The notes beneath the pieces are model-generated. The model was not told the origin of the DNA. It made no database searches and worked only from the letters and a program-made list of their open reading frames with translations. The translations under genes and the position numbers were made by a program. A DNA stretch of 64,000 nucleotides. Origin: Arthrobacter agilis (lineage in GTDB: Bacteria > Actinomycetota > Actinomycetes > Actinomycetales > Micrococcaceae). The stretch covers positions 1,054,001-1,118,000 of the forward strand of contig NZ_JAUSXO010000001.1 in NCBI RefSeq assembly GCF_030816075.1. The letters are read 5' to 3'. Position 1 is the first letter of the stretch. Every line of letters begins with the position of its first letter. Shown piece by piece: positions 1 to 8,936 of this stretch.

Positions 1-1
1 C

Positions 2-433
<432 letters not shown>

Positions 434-463
434 TCCTGAAGACTCGGACATAGTCGGAAATCA

Positions 464-507
464 CGAAGAGCCTCGGTGGACGTCGTCTGCCGAGGCTCTT
501 CGTTGTC
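464..507 (+). terminator. Rho-independent terminator after nrdF
   Basis: A perfect 13-bp stem (464-476 CGAAGAGCCTCGG with 490-502 CCGAGGCTCTTCG) encloses a 13-nt loop and is followed by TTGTCGTG. It starts 30 nt after the nrdF stop. Confidence 0.85.
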
Positions 508-861
508 GTGCACCAGGACGGTGGCTCCCGAGACGTGGATGTGCACTTCTGGAAGAGCCCGAGCGTGCAGTCGAAGGACACTTCCAGGAGCCCGAAAACT
601 GCAGAGGAAGCGGGACGCATCATCGGCCACGTTGCTTTCTCTCCCGTGTCCGTGGAGAGCTTTGCGGACGATTGGTTCGGCCCGGTCCTCTCTCCGTCAG
701 CCCTGAGTGCCGGCGTCAGGGCATCGGTCGCAGGCTCGTACGCCGAGGGCTTGGAATTCTTGAAGAAGACGGGGCCGCTGGAGGACTGCCGTGATCGCGG
801 TGGTGGATCGAGGGCCCACCTGGTGGCTTGGTGCGTGGTGCAGGACATCGATTGGAAGTAG
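508..861 (+). CDS. Possible hypothetical protein, doubtful
   Basis: A 117-codon open frame starting at GTG directly behind the nrdF terminator. The translation has no recognisable domain; the middle (GRIIGHVAFSPVSVESFADDWFG shortened here to its start and end) looks protein-like, but the start has no clear ribosome binding site and codon choice is mixed. It is the only plausible content of the 577-nt stretch 434-1010 besides the terminator. It may be a decayed gene or non-coding DNA. Confidence 0.2.
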   Translation: MHQDGGSRDVDVHFWKSPSVQSKDTSRSPKTAEEAGRIIGHVAFSPVSVESFADDWFGPVLSPSALSAGVRASVAGSYAEGLEFLKKTGPLEDCRDRGGGSRAHLVAWCVVQDIDWK

Positions 862-1010
862 GCTTAGCGTGTCGCTCGCCCGGCGCTCTGATCACGGTTG
901 CGTCCTACCGACATCGAGGGGACGGAATCACCGATCCGGGTTCACGGGGGCGTGACTCCGGCTTCACAGGAGCACGCCATCACTTGCACCGCACCATCGA
1001 GGAGCTTCCC

Positions 1011-1694
1011 ATGCAGCGCACCCGACGGATCACCACGGCCCTTCTTGGTACCGCGGCGGGTTTCGCGCTCATCACCGGGTGCACCAGCGGCACCACCCCG
1101 CCCGCGGCCAACGCGCCCACCGGCACTGCCAGCGCCGAGGAGCCGGCCCCCGTGACACCCGAAGGAACCGGGGCACCCTCGACCGCCGGCACCGCATCGG
1201 CCAGTTCAACAGCGGACAGCAGCCCCACCGCCTCGAGCACCTCGTCCGGGTCCACGGGGTCGTCCGCAAGCGGATCAGCAACACCCGAGAGTTCGAACGC
1301 CTCCGCGGCAGCGGTTACTCTCGGGCGCGGCGATGAGCGCAAGGTCACGACCCCCGATACGACCGTCAGCATCACCTGCACCGATGGCGGCGACGTCGAC
1401 GTCGACACCGATGGCACCACGATCGACATCACCGGCGATTGCGAGGACCTCGACATCGACGGCAATGACAACACCGTGACCGGTGAAGGCACCGAAAGCC
1501 TGAACATCGAAGGCACGAACAACACGGTCACGCTCACCACCGCACCCGAGATCGACGTCGACGGGACCGGAAACACTGTGGACGTGGAGGACACCCGGGA
1601 TGTCGACGTCGAAGGAGACTCCAATACCGTCACCTACACCACCGGTGATCCCACCATCGAAACCGAAGGCACCAATTCCATCGCCACCCGATGA
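1011..1694 (+). CDS. DUF3060 lipoprotein
   Basis: A 227-aa exported lipoprotein. The ATG at 1011 is preceded by GAGGAG 6 nt upstream; an in-frame longer reading from 828 has no such site. Residues 1-24 form a signal peptide with lipobox LITGC, followed by a Ser/Thr/Pro/Ala-rich linker to about residue 100. The C-terminal half carries repeated strand-turn units such as DIDGNDNTVTG and NIEGTNNTVTL, the pattern of DUF3060 proteins, probably a small beta-solenoid. Function unknown; surface location is inferred. It is convergent with the next gene. Confidence 0.8.
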   Translation: MQRTRRITTALLGTAAGFALITGCTSGTTPPAANAPTGTASAEEPAPVTPEGTGAPSTAGTASASSTADSSPTASSTSSGSTGSSASGSATPESSNASAAAVTLGRGDERKVTTPDTTVSITCTDGGDVDVDTDGTTIDITGDCEDLDIDGNDNTVTGEGTESLNIEGTNNTVTLTTAPEIDVDGTGNTVDVEDTRDVDVEGDSNTVTYTTGDPTIETEGTNSIATR

Positions 1695-1830
1695 CACGGC
1701 CAAGGCCCGGCACGCCACGAGAAGCCGGGAACTCTCGAAGATCATTGGCTGCTCGGTGGCGCCCCAACGCCGGCAGGCGGCGGCACGCGGGCTTCCGGAT
1801 ACCGTGATCCGCCCGTCGATCCCATAAGGT

Positions 1831-1877
1831 GACCCGGCAGGGGACAGGCCCTGTGAAAGACCATTCCCTACCGGGTC
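1831..1877. terminator. Hairpin between convergent genes
   Basis: GACCCGG at 1831-1837 pairs with CCGGGTC at 1871-1877, extended by GGG/CCC after one mismatch, with a second small ACAGG/CCTGT hairpin in the loop. No T-run is present, so it may act as a bidirectional stem-loop terminator or mRNA end for the genes on either side. Confidence 0.5.
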
Positions 1878-1940
1878 GGAACTGCCTGTCGAGCCACTCA
1901 GGCCAGATGTTCGCGCATGAACTCGGTGGAGTGTGCGCTA

Positions 1941-2369
1941 TCAGCGGCGGTGGTGACCGTGGTCGTCGCAATTGAGCTTGACCACCTCGCTGCTTTCCCG
2001 GCCATCCTTGTGGCTGTAGCTATATGCCTGGTAGTAGTTTCCACACTTGCCTTCGTCCGATGTGAACTTGAAGTCGCCGCGGTCCGTCCAGACGTTGCGG
2101 TCGTCGATGGTTCTTCCGTCGCCGTGGTAGCGGACTTCGACGATCTTCACGTAGACCCTCTGGGAATCGTAATTGTCGCCCCTCACCGTGAGGTCGCCGT
2201 TCCAATTCGTATCGAGGCTCAGACGTGCGTCGTCGCCGTGGTAGTTCCCGTTGGCTGCTACCTGGACGGGGGATGCAACGGCGGGAGCCGAGGCACCCAG
2301 GCCTGCCAGGAGGGCGAACAGGGTTCCTGCGACGAAGATGAACAGGCGCCAGCTAAGAGATTTTTTCAT
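1941..2369 (-). CDS. Small secreted protein, hypothetical
   Basis: A 142-aa protein starting MKKSLSWRLFIFVAGTLF, a clear Sec signal peptide with a likely cleavage after APAVASP. The mature part is about 110 aa, charged and tyrosine-rich, with alternating strand-like segments (DLTVRGDNYDSQRVYVKIVEV) and one Cys pair. GGAAG lies 9 nt before the ATG at 2369. The frame is open further upstream to 2615, but that part is unlike an N-terminus and would bury the signal peptide. No family recognised. Confidence 0.75.
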   Translation of the reverse strand: MKKSLSWRLFIFVAGTLFALLAGLGASAPAVASPVQVAANGNYHGDDARLSLDTNWNGDLTVRGDNYDSQRVYVKIVEVRYHGDGRTIDDRNVWTDRGDFKFTSDEGKCGNYYQAYSYSHKDGRESSEVVKLNCDDHGHHRR

Positions 2370-2708
2370 GATGTTTTTCTTCCACGCATGCCGGGCCGAA
2401 TATGGGGATGGGTGCGTGTCGCGGTCAGCACGCCGCGGGCGGTTGTCCGGCTGAGCCGCCCGTATGTGGCGGAGCAGATGCGCGGAAACGAGGACCGATT
2501 CGGGCAGCCATGCCCGCACGGATGGATTTCCGCTGCTTCCAGTTGCGATCTTCACGTTCGGACTGGTCTTCCCCAGCGGAGCCGTCCCTACACCTTCTCT
2601 GGGTGCACCCCCCATGGTAGATGAACGCCACCTTTGAGAGAAGGGCCAGAGGGCGAGTCTTGGAGCCTCCCTCTACCCTCGCGCGCGGCCGACCCGGAGC
2701 AGGCCCGA
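2370..2708. other. Intergenic stretch, no gene seen
   Basis: These 339 nt lie between the dacB stop and the start of the secreted protein, both on the minus strand. They should hold the promoter of the secreted-protein gene; a CATATT-like -10 occurs near 2400 on the minus strand. No gene or strong repeat is apparent. Confidence 0.4.
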
Positions 2709-4283
2709 TCAGTAGCCCTGCTGGATGACCGCCGCTACCGCCCCGACGTCGTCGTTCGCCTTGAACACCCCTTCGATGCCGTCCGCGAACCCCTGATTCA
2801 TGATGATCGCGAATGCGACCTTGCGGCCGCTATCGGTCTCCATGACCCCTCCGAGCGTCTTGGTGCCGAGCCGGGCGCGCCCGTTGAAGGAATCGCCGCC
2901 GACCAGCGTGCCGGTCTTGGCGAACACCTTCCCCGCAGCGGGGCTGTCGACCTGCACGGTGGAGAGGGAGCCGTCCACGCCCAGGATGGGGAGGGTGTCC
3001 CTCCAGCGCTCGGCGTCCGGGCGCTCCGCCATGATCGTCTGGATCTGGACGGCGTTCTCGGCCGTGATGTAGTTGCCGTCCAGGCCCGACCCGTCGATCA
3101 GGGAGGCTCCGGTGATGTCGAGACCAGCGTCCTTCCAGATCCGTCCGGCCTCGCTCATTCCGGTGCTGCAGTCGTCCTTGCCGGTCTCCACGGCCAGGAG
3201 GCAGATGAACGTCTGGGCGCCACGGTTGTAGCTGATCTTCATCACGTAGGTCGCTTCCTGCGCCAACGGTAGCGACTCGAGCTCCGCGACGGACGGAAGC
3301 GCGTCGAGATCGGCCTGCGGCGCGAGACCCGACGTCGAGTTCACGACGATCGGATCATCGGCCACCGCCACGCCTGCCCGTCCGAGTGCCTCGATGAACG
3401 CCGTGCGGGCGAAGGTCGCGGGGTCGTCCACCGCGAGCACCTTCACCTGCGGGTCGCTGTCGACGGCGACCGTGCCGCTGATCACGATCTCGCCGTCTCC
3501 TGCCGACACCGGATTCGTTACCTCGGCCTTCTCGCCGGCAGCGACGGTCGTGATGTCACTTCTGACGCGCCACGGCTCCACGGCAGGGGTCAGCTCCACC
3601 GTCGCCGGTTCGCCGACCGCTCCAGGCGCGATCTGGAGGTCGAGGATGTTCTGGTTGATGATGATCGGTGTGATCGGTTCTCCGGCCAGCTCACCCGCGA
3701 AGAGCCGGTCGTCGACGACGACGTCCCCGCTGACCGCGCTGATCCCGGCGGCCCTGACCTGCGCGGCGAGATCGTTCAATCCGGTCAGAGGGTCCTCTGT
3801 CGTGAGCGTGGCACCAGGAATCGGATTGGCATCGTTGTGATCGAGATCAGTGAAGTCGACGGTGCCGTCCGGCTTGGTCCGCCCACCCATCGTGAGGTCT
3901 CCCTTGCCGACGAGGACGAGGTCTCCCTGGAGTACCCCGTCGACGACGTCGCCGACCCGTTTCACCGGAGTGGTGATCGTGTGGTCCGGTCCCCAGGTCA
4001 GCCACGCCGCGCCGGCGCTGTAGGTCTTCACGAACGAGCCCGGCTCGGCCATCTTGCCGCCGTCGAGGTCGACCAGCACCTCGCCCGTATCGATATCGGC
4101 GGCCGAGATGTGCCAGCGGCCGTCCGCGTACTCCGGCTGACCCATGACCTCCAGGGCAGCCTCCGGCACCGGCGCCACGGGTCTTTCGTCGGCGGCGGGT
4201 GCGACACTGCAGGACGTCGCCCCTGCTGCAACGAGCATCAGCGCAGCCGTCAATGCTGTCGTTCTCCGAAGGCGTCGGATCAT
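2709..4283 (-). CDS. dacB: D-alanyl-D-alanine carboxypeptidase/endopeptidase, PBP4 (DacB, S13) family
   Basis: A 524-aa low-molecular-mass penicillin-binding protein that trims D-Ala-D-Ala or cross-bridges in peptidoglycan outside the membrane. The three active-site motifs are present: SFVK (Ser83-Lys86), SYN (Ser351-Asn353) and KTG (Lys456), with the large insert between the first two that is typical of the S13 family. The N-terminus is a signal sequence with a weak lipobox ending ATSC (Cys25). Its ATG overlaps the TGA of the upstream serine hydrolase gene (ATGA, 4280-4283), so the two are translationally coupled. Confidence 0.9.
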   Translation of the reverse strand: MIRRLRRTTALTAALMLVAAGATSCSVAPAADERPVAPVPEAALEVMGQPEYADGRWHISAADIDTGEVLVDLDGGKMAEPGSFVKTYSAGAAWLTWGPDHTITTPVKRVGDVVDGVLQGDLVLVGKGDLTMGGRTKPDGTVDFTDLDHNDANPIPGATLTTEDPLTGLNDLAAQVRAAGISAVSGDVVVDDRLFAGELAGEPITPIIINQNILDLQIAPGAVGEPATVELTPAVEPWRVRSDITTVAAGEKAEVTNPVSAGDGEIVISGTVAVDSDPQVKVLAVDDPATFARTAFIEALGRAGVAVADDPIVVNSTSGLAPQADLDALPSVAELESLPLAQEATYVMKISYNRGAQTFICLLAVETGKDDCSTGMSEAGRIWKDAGLDITGASLIDGSGLDGNYITAENAVQIQTIMAERPDAERWRDTLPILGVDGSLSTVQVDSPAAGKVFAKTGTLVGGDSFNGRARLGTKTLGGVMETDSGRKVAFAIIMNQGFADGIEGVFKANDDVGAVAAVIQQGY

Positions 4284-5518
4284 GGCTTTGCCCCACTTTC
4301 GATGACGGCCGCGAGGCGGCGGAAGAGCTGATCGGCGGGATGGGCACCGGATGCCTCGTTGGACAGGTTCATGAAGACCACGATGGATGCACCGGTCTCC
4401 GGCTGGTGGAAGAGGGCGGCCGTGAAGCCGAAGCCCTCACCGTTGTGCCCCCACCAGCCCCCGGTCTCGCCAATGCCGAGCGCGTACAGATCATAGGGCG
4501 GCCCGGCGTCGAGGGGTGCTCCGACGAGGCGTTCCGCTTGCGTCGCTGTCCCGAGCAGGGTGCCGGTGGCGAGAGTCTCCGCCCAGACGCGCCCGTCGTC
4601 GAGCGTGGACACCATCGATCCTGCCGGGCCGAAGACGGACATGTTGGCGGCTTGCGGTGCGGGTCCATCCTCGTCGGGCGCATAGCCCACCGGATGGGCG
4701 GTCTCCCATGTCGCAGCATCGACGATGTACTCGGTGTCGTCCTGGTCGAGCGGTTCGAGGACGAGGTCCTGCAGCACGGCGTCGAACGGCCGGCCGGTGG
4801 CCTGCTCGACGACGGCGCCGAGCAGATTGGTGTTCGCGTTGGTATAGACCTTCCGGGTACCCGGCTCGAACTGGGCGGGCTTGCCCAGCATGAATCCGTT
4901 GAGGTCGTCGAGGGTGAAGATGCGCTCCGGATCCTCGTCGAACGCGTCCACGAAGTCCTGGTTGGTGTAGTCGGCGTTGCCGCTGGCCATACCGGCGAGA
5001 TCGCGGAGGGTGATCCGGTCTCCGTCGGTGACACCCTCGACGTACTCATCGATGGTGTCATCGAGTGAGATCACGCCCTGATCGGCGAGTTGCAGGACGA
5101 GCGTCACGGTGTAGGACTTGGTGATGCTGCGCAGGGGCCACTGCATCGCGGGATCGACTGCTACGCCGTTCTCGAGGTCGGCACTCCCGGACACCGAGGT
5201 CCATGTGCCCTGGCCGGGGATCCAGACCCCGACGGCAGCGCCGGGCACCCCGTACTCGGCCATCGTCTGCTCGACGCTCTCCTGAAGACCGGCCTGCACT
5301 GTCGCGGGCAGTTCTCCTTCCGGTGCGCAGTGGCGTTCGGCAGGCGGGGAGGAACTGGAGGAGGCAGGTGTGGAGGCCGCAGTGGAGGAGGAAGTGAGCG
5401 TGGCGGCGGGCGATGCTGCCGAGCATCCCGTCAGGAGGATCGCCGCGCTGAGGCTGGTGGTCACGCCGACGCCGAGCGCACGAGCGCGGCGGGCCGATGG
5501 TGTGGTGCGTCCCGTCAC
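4280..5518 (-). CDS. Beta-lactamase-fold serine hydrolase lipoprotein (class C/EstB family)
   Basis: A 412-aa lipoprotein (lipobox LLTGC, Cys32) followed by a Ser/Ala/Thr linker to about residue 60 and a beta-lactamase-related domain. Active-site motifs: SITK (Ser131-Lys134), YTN (Tyr225-Asn227) and HNG (358-360), the last replacing KTG as in D-aminopeptidase or DD-peptidase-like members. The start is GTG at 5518 with AAGGAG 6 nt upstream. It is first in a two-gene operon with dacB, suggesting a role in cell-wall peptide turnover; a true beta-lactamase or esterase role is possible. Confidence 0.85.
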   Translation of the reverse strand: MTGRTTPSARRARALGVGVTTSLSAAILLTGCSAASPAATLTSSSTAASTPASSSSSPPAERHCAPEGELPATVQAGLQESVEQTMAEYGVPGAAVGVWIPGQGTWTSVSGSADLENGVAVDPAMQWPLRSITKSYTVTLVLQLADQGVISLDDTIDEYVEGVTDGDRITLRDLAGMASGNADYTNQDFVDAFDEDPERIFTLDDLNGFMLGKPAQFEPGTRKVYTNANTNLLGAVVEQATGRPFDAVLQDLVLEPLDQDDTEYIVDAATWETAHPVGYAPDEDGPAPQAANMSVFGPAGSMVSTLDDGRVWAETLATGTLLGTATQAERLVGAPLDAGPPYDLYALGIGETGGWWGHNGEGFGFTAALFHQPETGASIVVFMNLSNEASGAHPADQLFRRLAAVIESGAKP

Positions 5519-5661
5519 GAAAAGCTCCTTGGGTCATCTGTACCGTGGAACTGGCCAGTGACGCGTGAAGGGCCGTGGCACGGATCGGGTGGGATCTATG
5601 CCCGTAACCTAGCCCTATCCCGGGTGGGCCACTAGCGACCTAGGTCCATGCTTCGTGGTTC

Positions 5662-5702
5662 CCGGGCCAGGGAGGGACGGCGGGCAGAACCGCCCGGCCC
5701 GG
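5662..5702 (-). terminator. Nested hairpin after the AAA ATPase gene
   Basis: CCGGGCC (5662-5668) pairs with GGCCCGG (5696-5702) immediately after the stop codon, and an inner CGGGC/GCCCG stem lies at 5681-5696. No clear U-tract. Confidence 0.4.
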
Positions 5703-6749
5703 TCATCCGCTCGGTGATATCAGCCAGCGCCACCACGAGGTACGTTCGGGTTCCGGCTGGGGCTCCGGCTCCGGTTCCTCGCCCAGAGCCTGCGCAGCCT
5801 CCACGAGATCGTCCGTGGTGAGCATCATGACGTCGTCGCGATCGAGCGCGTCGAGGCTCCGCTCGGTGTCGAGCGAGAGCCTCAGGGCCTGCCGGTTGAG
5901 CGCCTGCTCGAACAGGGTGCGGGCGAAACGCGCGTTGCCGGAATCCTCGCCTGCGTGGACATTGGCAAGGATGCGGCGCAGCATCTGATCGGCACCCGGC
6001 TCCAGGGCGTACTCGTGCTGGACGAGCATCTGGCGGAAGATCGTCTCGAGTGCGTCGACCGAGTAGTCGGGAAAGGTGATCTCCCGGGCGAACCGGGAGC
6101 GCAGGCCCGGATTGGACAGCAGGAAGGACTCCATCAGCCGCGGATAGCCGGCCACGATCACCACTAGACGGTGGCGATGGTCCTCCATCCGCTTGAGCAG
6201 GACCTCGATCGCTTCGGGACCGAAGTCTATGCGGCCCGCCTCGGGGGTCAACGCATAGGCCTCATCGATGAAGAGGACGCCATCCAGCGCCCGGCGGATC
6301 ACCCGGTCCGTCTTGATGGCCGTCTCTCCCACGTACTGACCGACGAGGCCTGATCGGTCGACCTCCACCAGATGGCCCTTCTGCAGCAGCCCGACCGCGC
6401 GGTACATCTCGGCCAGGAGACGCGCCACCGTCGTCTTACCGGTACCGGGATTCCCGAGGAACACCAGATGCTGCGATGTGGCGACTTCCGGCAGGCCGTG
6501 CGCCTTGCGGCGGGCCTGGATCTGCAGCAACGCGACGAGCGCCCGCACCTGTTCCTTCACGGTGTCCAGGCCGACCAGCGCGTCGAGCTCCGCCTGCACT
6601 TCGGAGAGCGGCCGGGCCGGGCCCGGCCGCGCACTGAACAGCTCACTGACCCTGTCATCGATCCGCTCGGAACCGGGGAGCTTGAGCTGCTCGGCCAGAT
6701 GCCCGAGCGTCTCACGCAGTTCGTCGAGCGGATTGCGGCTGGCAGCCAT
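5703..6749 (-). CDS. CbxX/CfxQ-type AAA ATPase
   Basis: A 348-aa protein with one AAA+ domain: Walker A GNPGTGKTT, Walker B GVLFIDEAY, and a sensor/arginine-finger region around PGLRSRF. The short helical N-terminus and C-terminal lid match the CbxX/CfxQ family, which includes rubisco activase-like enzymes and the C-terminal half of EccA. The C-terminus ends in an acidic Pro/Glu stretch then a Trp/Arg-rich tail. ATG at 6749 has AGGAGA 5 nt before it; the frame reads on to 6863 without such a site. No rubisco or ESX genes are nearby, so the client protein is unknown. Confidence 0.85.
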   Translation of the reverse strand: MAASRNPLDELRETLGHLAEQLKLPGSERIDDRVSELFSARPGPARPLSEVQAELDALVGLDTVKEQVRALVALLQIQARRKAHGLPEVATSQHLVFLGNPGTGKTTVARLLAEMYRAVGLLQKGHLVEVDRSGLVGQYVGETAIKTDRVIRRALDGVLFIDEAYALTPEAGRIDFGPEAIEVLLKRMEDHRHRLVVIVAGYPRLMESFLLSNPGLRSRFAREITFPDYSVDALETIFRQMLVQHEYALEPGADQMLRRILANVHAGEDSGNARFARTLFEQALNRQALRLSLDTERSLDALDRDDVMMLTTDDLVEAAQALGEEPEPEPQPEPERTSWWRWLISPSG

Positions 6750-7144
6750 GCGATTCTCCTGTGGCTCGTCGGGCCGCGAGTGCAGGGTCCGCGGTGGTTG
6801 GTGTGCCGTGCTACGTGGGTCCTTCGTGGGTGCGTCCCCACTGTAGTCCTCCGGCAAAACCACCCGCAGGGCTTTGACAATCTGCGCTCCGACGTGGGGG
6901 AGCAGCAGCCCTGTTCGTCCCGCGGCAGGACTCGCGCCGTTCGGTACCCTCGAATTCCCATCCTCAGGCTATTCTTCGGAGAAGTTCGTCCGCGGGACTC
7001 CAGGGTGGTCTTGCCACGGGATGCTGCCATCCCTGCTCGAGAACCCTCGGCATCCGTTCGAGGTCCGCGGCCGACTGCGCTTTCGCTGAGAATCGCCGCA
7101 TCGTTTCATCGTCCGGGCCCGTCCGGATGCTGCAGGGGGACATC
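6750..7144. other. Divergent intergenic stretch, no gene seen
   Basis: These 395 nt separate the divergently transcribed ATPase and SGNH hydrolase genes and must hold both promoters. A TTGACA occurs at about 6873 but lacks a good -10 partner. No inverted repeat of note was found. Confidence 0.4.
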
Positions 7145-8179
7145 ATGAACCGGGCTGGACAGAAATATCTTCGGGTTGCCGTCACCGTGGGCGCGGGCTT
7201 CGCGGTCAGCGTCCTGCTGATGGCGACAACCGTCGACGGCGATCGCTCACCCGCGGCGTCACCACCGACCGCGCCGACGGCGGCCACCGCGCAGCTCCAC
7301 ACCGAGCAGCCCACTCCGGCCCCGACGCCTGCTCCGATGCCGACGGCCACGTCGACCACGTCGACCCCGCCGTCACCGACAACCCCGGCGTCTCCGCCGA
7401 CCCCGACAACCCCGCCGGCTCCGTCGACCCCGACAACCCCGGCGTCTCCACCGGCACCGGTGGGCCCGCCGGCGGACACGCCCACCGAACCACCTGCGCC
7501 CTGCATCGATCCGGTGAGCCATGGCCCTGGTCTACAGCTGGCAGATCCCGCCCGCACGGCCCTGCTGATCGGCGATTCCCAGTCCGTCGGCGCGGTAGGG
7601 GTTCCCGCCGACCGCACCTGGACGCAGGGCGGCTTACGCAGCGCAGGGTACGACGTCCACTTCCTCGGGGCCGGTGGCACCGGATTCGTTGCCGCGAACG
7701 AGACGGGAGCGAGCAACTACCCCACATCACTCACACAGGCGCTCTGGGTCCTGCCCTGTGCGGATCCCGCCCTGATCGTCGTCCAGGGTGGAGGGAACGA
7801 CGCTGCCGACGGTGCGACGGACGCTCAGATCACCGGCGGCGCCGACGTCGTCGTCGACACCCTTCACGGGGCGTACCCCTCATCGACGATCGTCATGATC
7901 GGGACCCTGGCCAGCGGAGCCGCTGCTGGCGGGGGGAGACGCACCGAGGTGGACGCCGTCCTGGGCGCTTCAGCCGTCGGCCGTCATCTCGCCTTCATCG
8001 GGGCGGGCGACTGGTTGACCCGCTATCAGGCCTCGGCCGACATGGCGGATCAGGTGCACCTGACGCAGCTCGGCCACGATCGTCTCGCGCCGGTGCTGCG
8101 GACGCAGCTGGAAGCCCTGCACCTCACGCAGTTCGACCTCGCCCGCGCACGGGAGGTCCGGCCCCACGCGGCACCGTGA
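7145..8179 (+). CDS. Secreted or membrane-anchored SGNH/GDSL hydrolase
   Basis: A 344-aa protein with an N-terminal membrane segment (VAVTVGAGFAVSVLLMA), a Thr/Pro/Ala/Ser linker of about 85 residues, and an SGNH hydrolase domain from about residue 130. Catalytic blocks: GDSQS (nucleophile Ser), GGGND (oxyanion Asn) and the Asp-His pair in DQVHLTQLGHD. Such enzymes are esterases or acetyl-esterases acting on the cell surface. ATG at 7145 has AGGGGGA 4 nt upstream; an in-frame ATG at 7127 lies before that site. Confidence 0.85.
   Translation: MNRAGQKYLRVAVTVGAGFAVSVLLMATTVDGDRSPAASPPTAPTAATAQLHTEQPTPAPTPAPMPTATSTTSTPPSPTTPASPPTPTTPPAPSTPTTPASPPAPVGPPADTPTEPPAPCIDPVSHGPGLQLADPARTALLIGDSQSVGAVGVPADRTWTQGGLRSAGYDVHFLGAGGTGFVAANETGASNYPTSLTQALWVLPCADPALIVVQGGGNDAADGATDAQITGGADVVVDTLHGAYPSSTIVMIGTLASGAAAGGGRRTEVDAVLGASAVGRHLAFIGAGDWLTRYQASADMADQVHLTQLGHDRLAPVLRTQLEALHLTQFDLARAREVRPHAAP
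7377..7449 (+). repeat. Direct repeats coding the Pro/Thr linker
   Basis: The 20-mer CCGACAACCCCGGCGTCTCC occurs at 7377-7396 and 7430-7449 with a diverged partial copy between them, coding the repeated PTTPASPP linker of the SGNH hydrolase. Confidence 0.7.
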
Positions 8180-8205
8180 GGCGGTTCGCTACGAGCGCCG
8201 GCGGG

Positions 8206-8233
8206 GATCCACCGACCTCGTGACCGGTGGATC
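8206..8233 (+). terminator. Hairpin after the SGNH hydrolase
   Basis: GATCCACCG (8206-8214) pairs with CGGTGGATC (8225-8233) across a 10-nt loop, 27 nt after the stop. No T-run follows. Confidence 0.5.
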
Positions 8234-8395
8234 TGGACCACACGAGCCGCGACCGATAGGCTCCACGCCATGATGACCAGTCAGGCTCTACCGAGCCGCT
8301 CCCGGACAGGCGAACTGGTCGCCGCCTGATCCGCGCTCCTCCCTGCGTCGCTGCTCGAAGCCGCGAACGACAATCGACACATCCAGGGAGATCCA

Positions 8396-8776
8396 ATGAC
8401 AGCGCATTTCAACCACACGATCATCGCCTCACACGACAGCGCCGCGATGGGCGCGTACTACACCGATCTGCTCGAAGCGACGGAAGCACCGGCATGGGGG
8501 CCCTTCGTCAACATCCAGCTTCCCGATGGGGTATTGCTGCAGTTCGCCAGCCCGCCGATGGCGTTCCCTCCGCAGCACTACGCCTATCTGCTCGACGACG
8601 ACCACTTCGACCGCGCGTACGCCAAGATCGTCGCTTCAGGCACTGAGCACTGGGCTGATCCGCAGCGAAGCCGCCCGGGGGAGACGAACACCGAGCACGG
8701 GGGACGCGGCGTCTACCTCCTCGACCCCTCCGGCCACTATCTGGAGCTCATCACCCGGCCCTACCTCCAGTCATAG
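8396..8776 (+). CDS. VOC (glyoxalase/bleomycin resistance) family protein
   Basis: A 126-aa single vicinal-oxygen-chelate domain: MTAHFNHTIIASHDSAAMGAY at the start, and the characteristic end GRGVYLLDPSGHYLELITRP with a Glu metal ligand. The first metal ligand (His7) and the final Glu are present. Such proteins bind divalent metal and act as isomerases, dioxygenases or drug-binding proteins; substrate unknown. GGAGATCC precedes the ATG. Confidence 0.85.
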   Translation: MTAHFNHTIIASHDSAAMGAYYTDLLEATEAPAWGPFVNIQLPDGVLLQFASPPMAFPPQHYAYLLDDDHFDRAYAKIVASGTEHWADPQRSRPGETNTEHGGRGVYLLDPSGHYLELITRPYLQS

Positions 8777-8936
8777 GCCCGATCCCGGTGCGGGACATCG
8801 TTCGGCGCCTGGCTGAGTTCTTTGCCGGCCGCCCGAGGAGACGACCCGGCGTGCAGCAGACGGTCGGATCGATCGAGTGTGGCTCGATCCAGCCGCGACC
8901 TCCCCCGACGGCCTGGCGTGCGGCTGGGCCGTCGGT

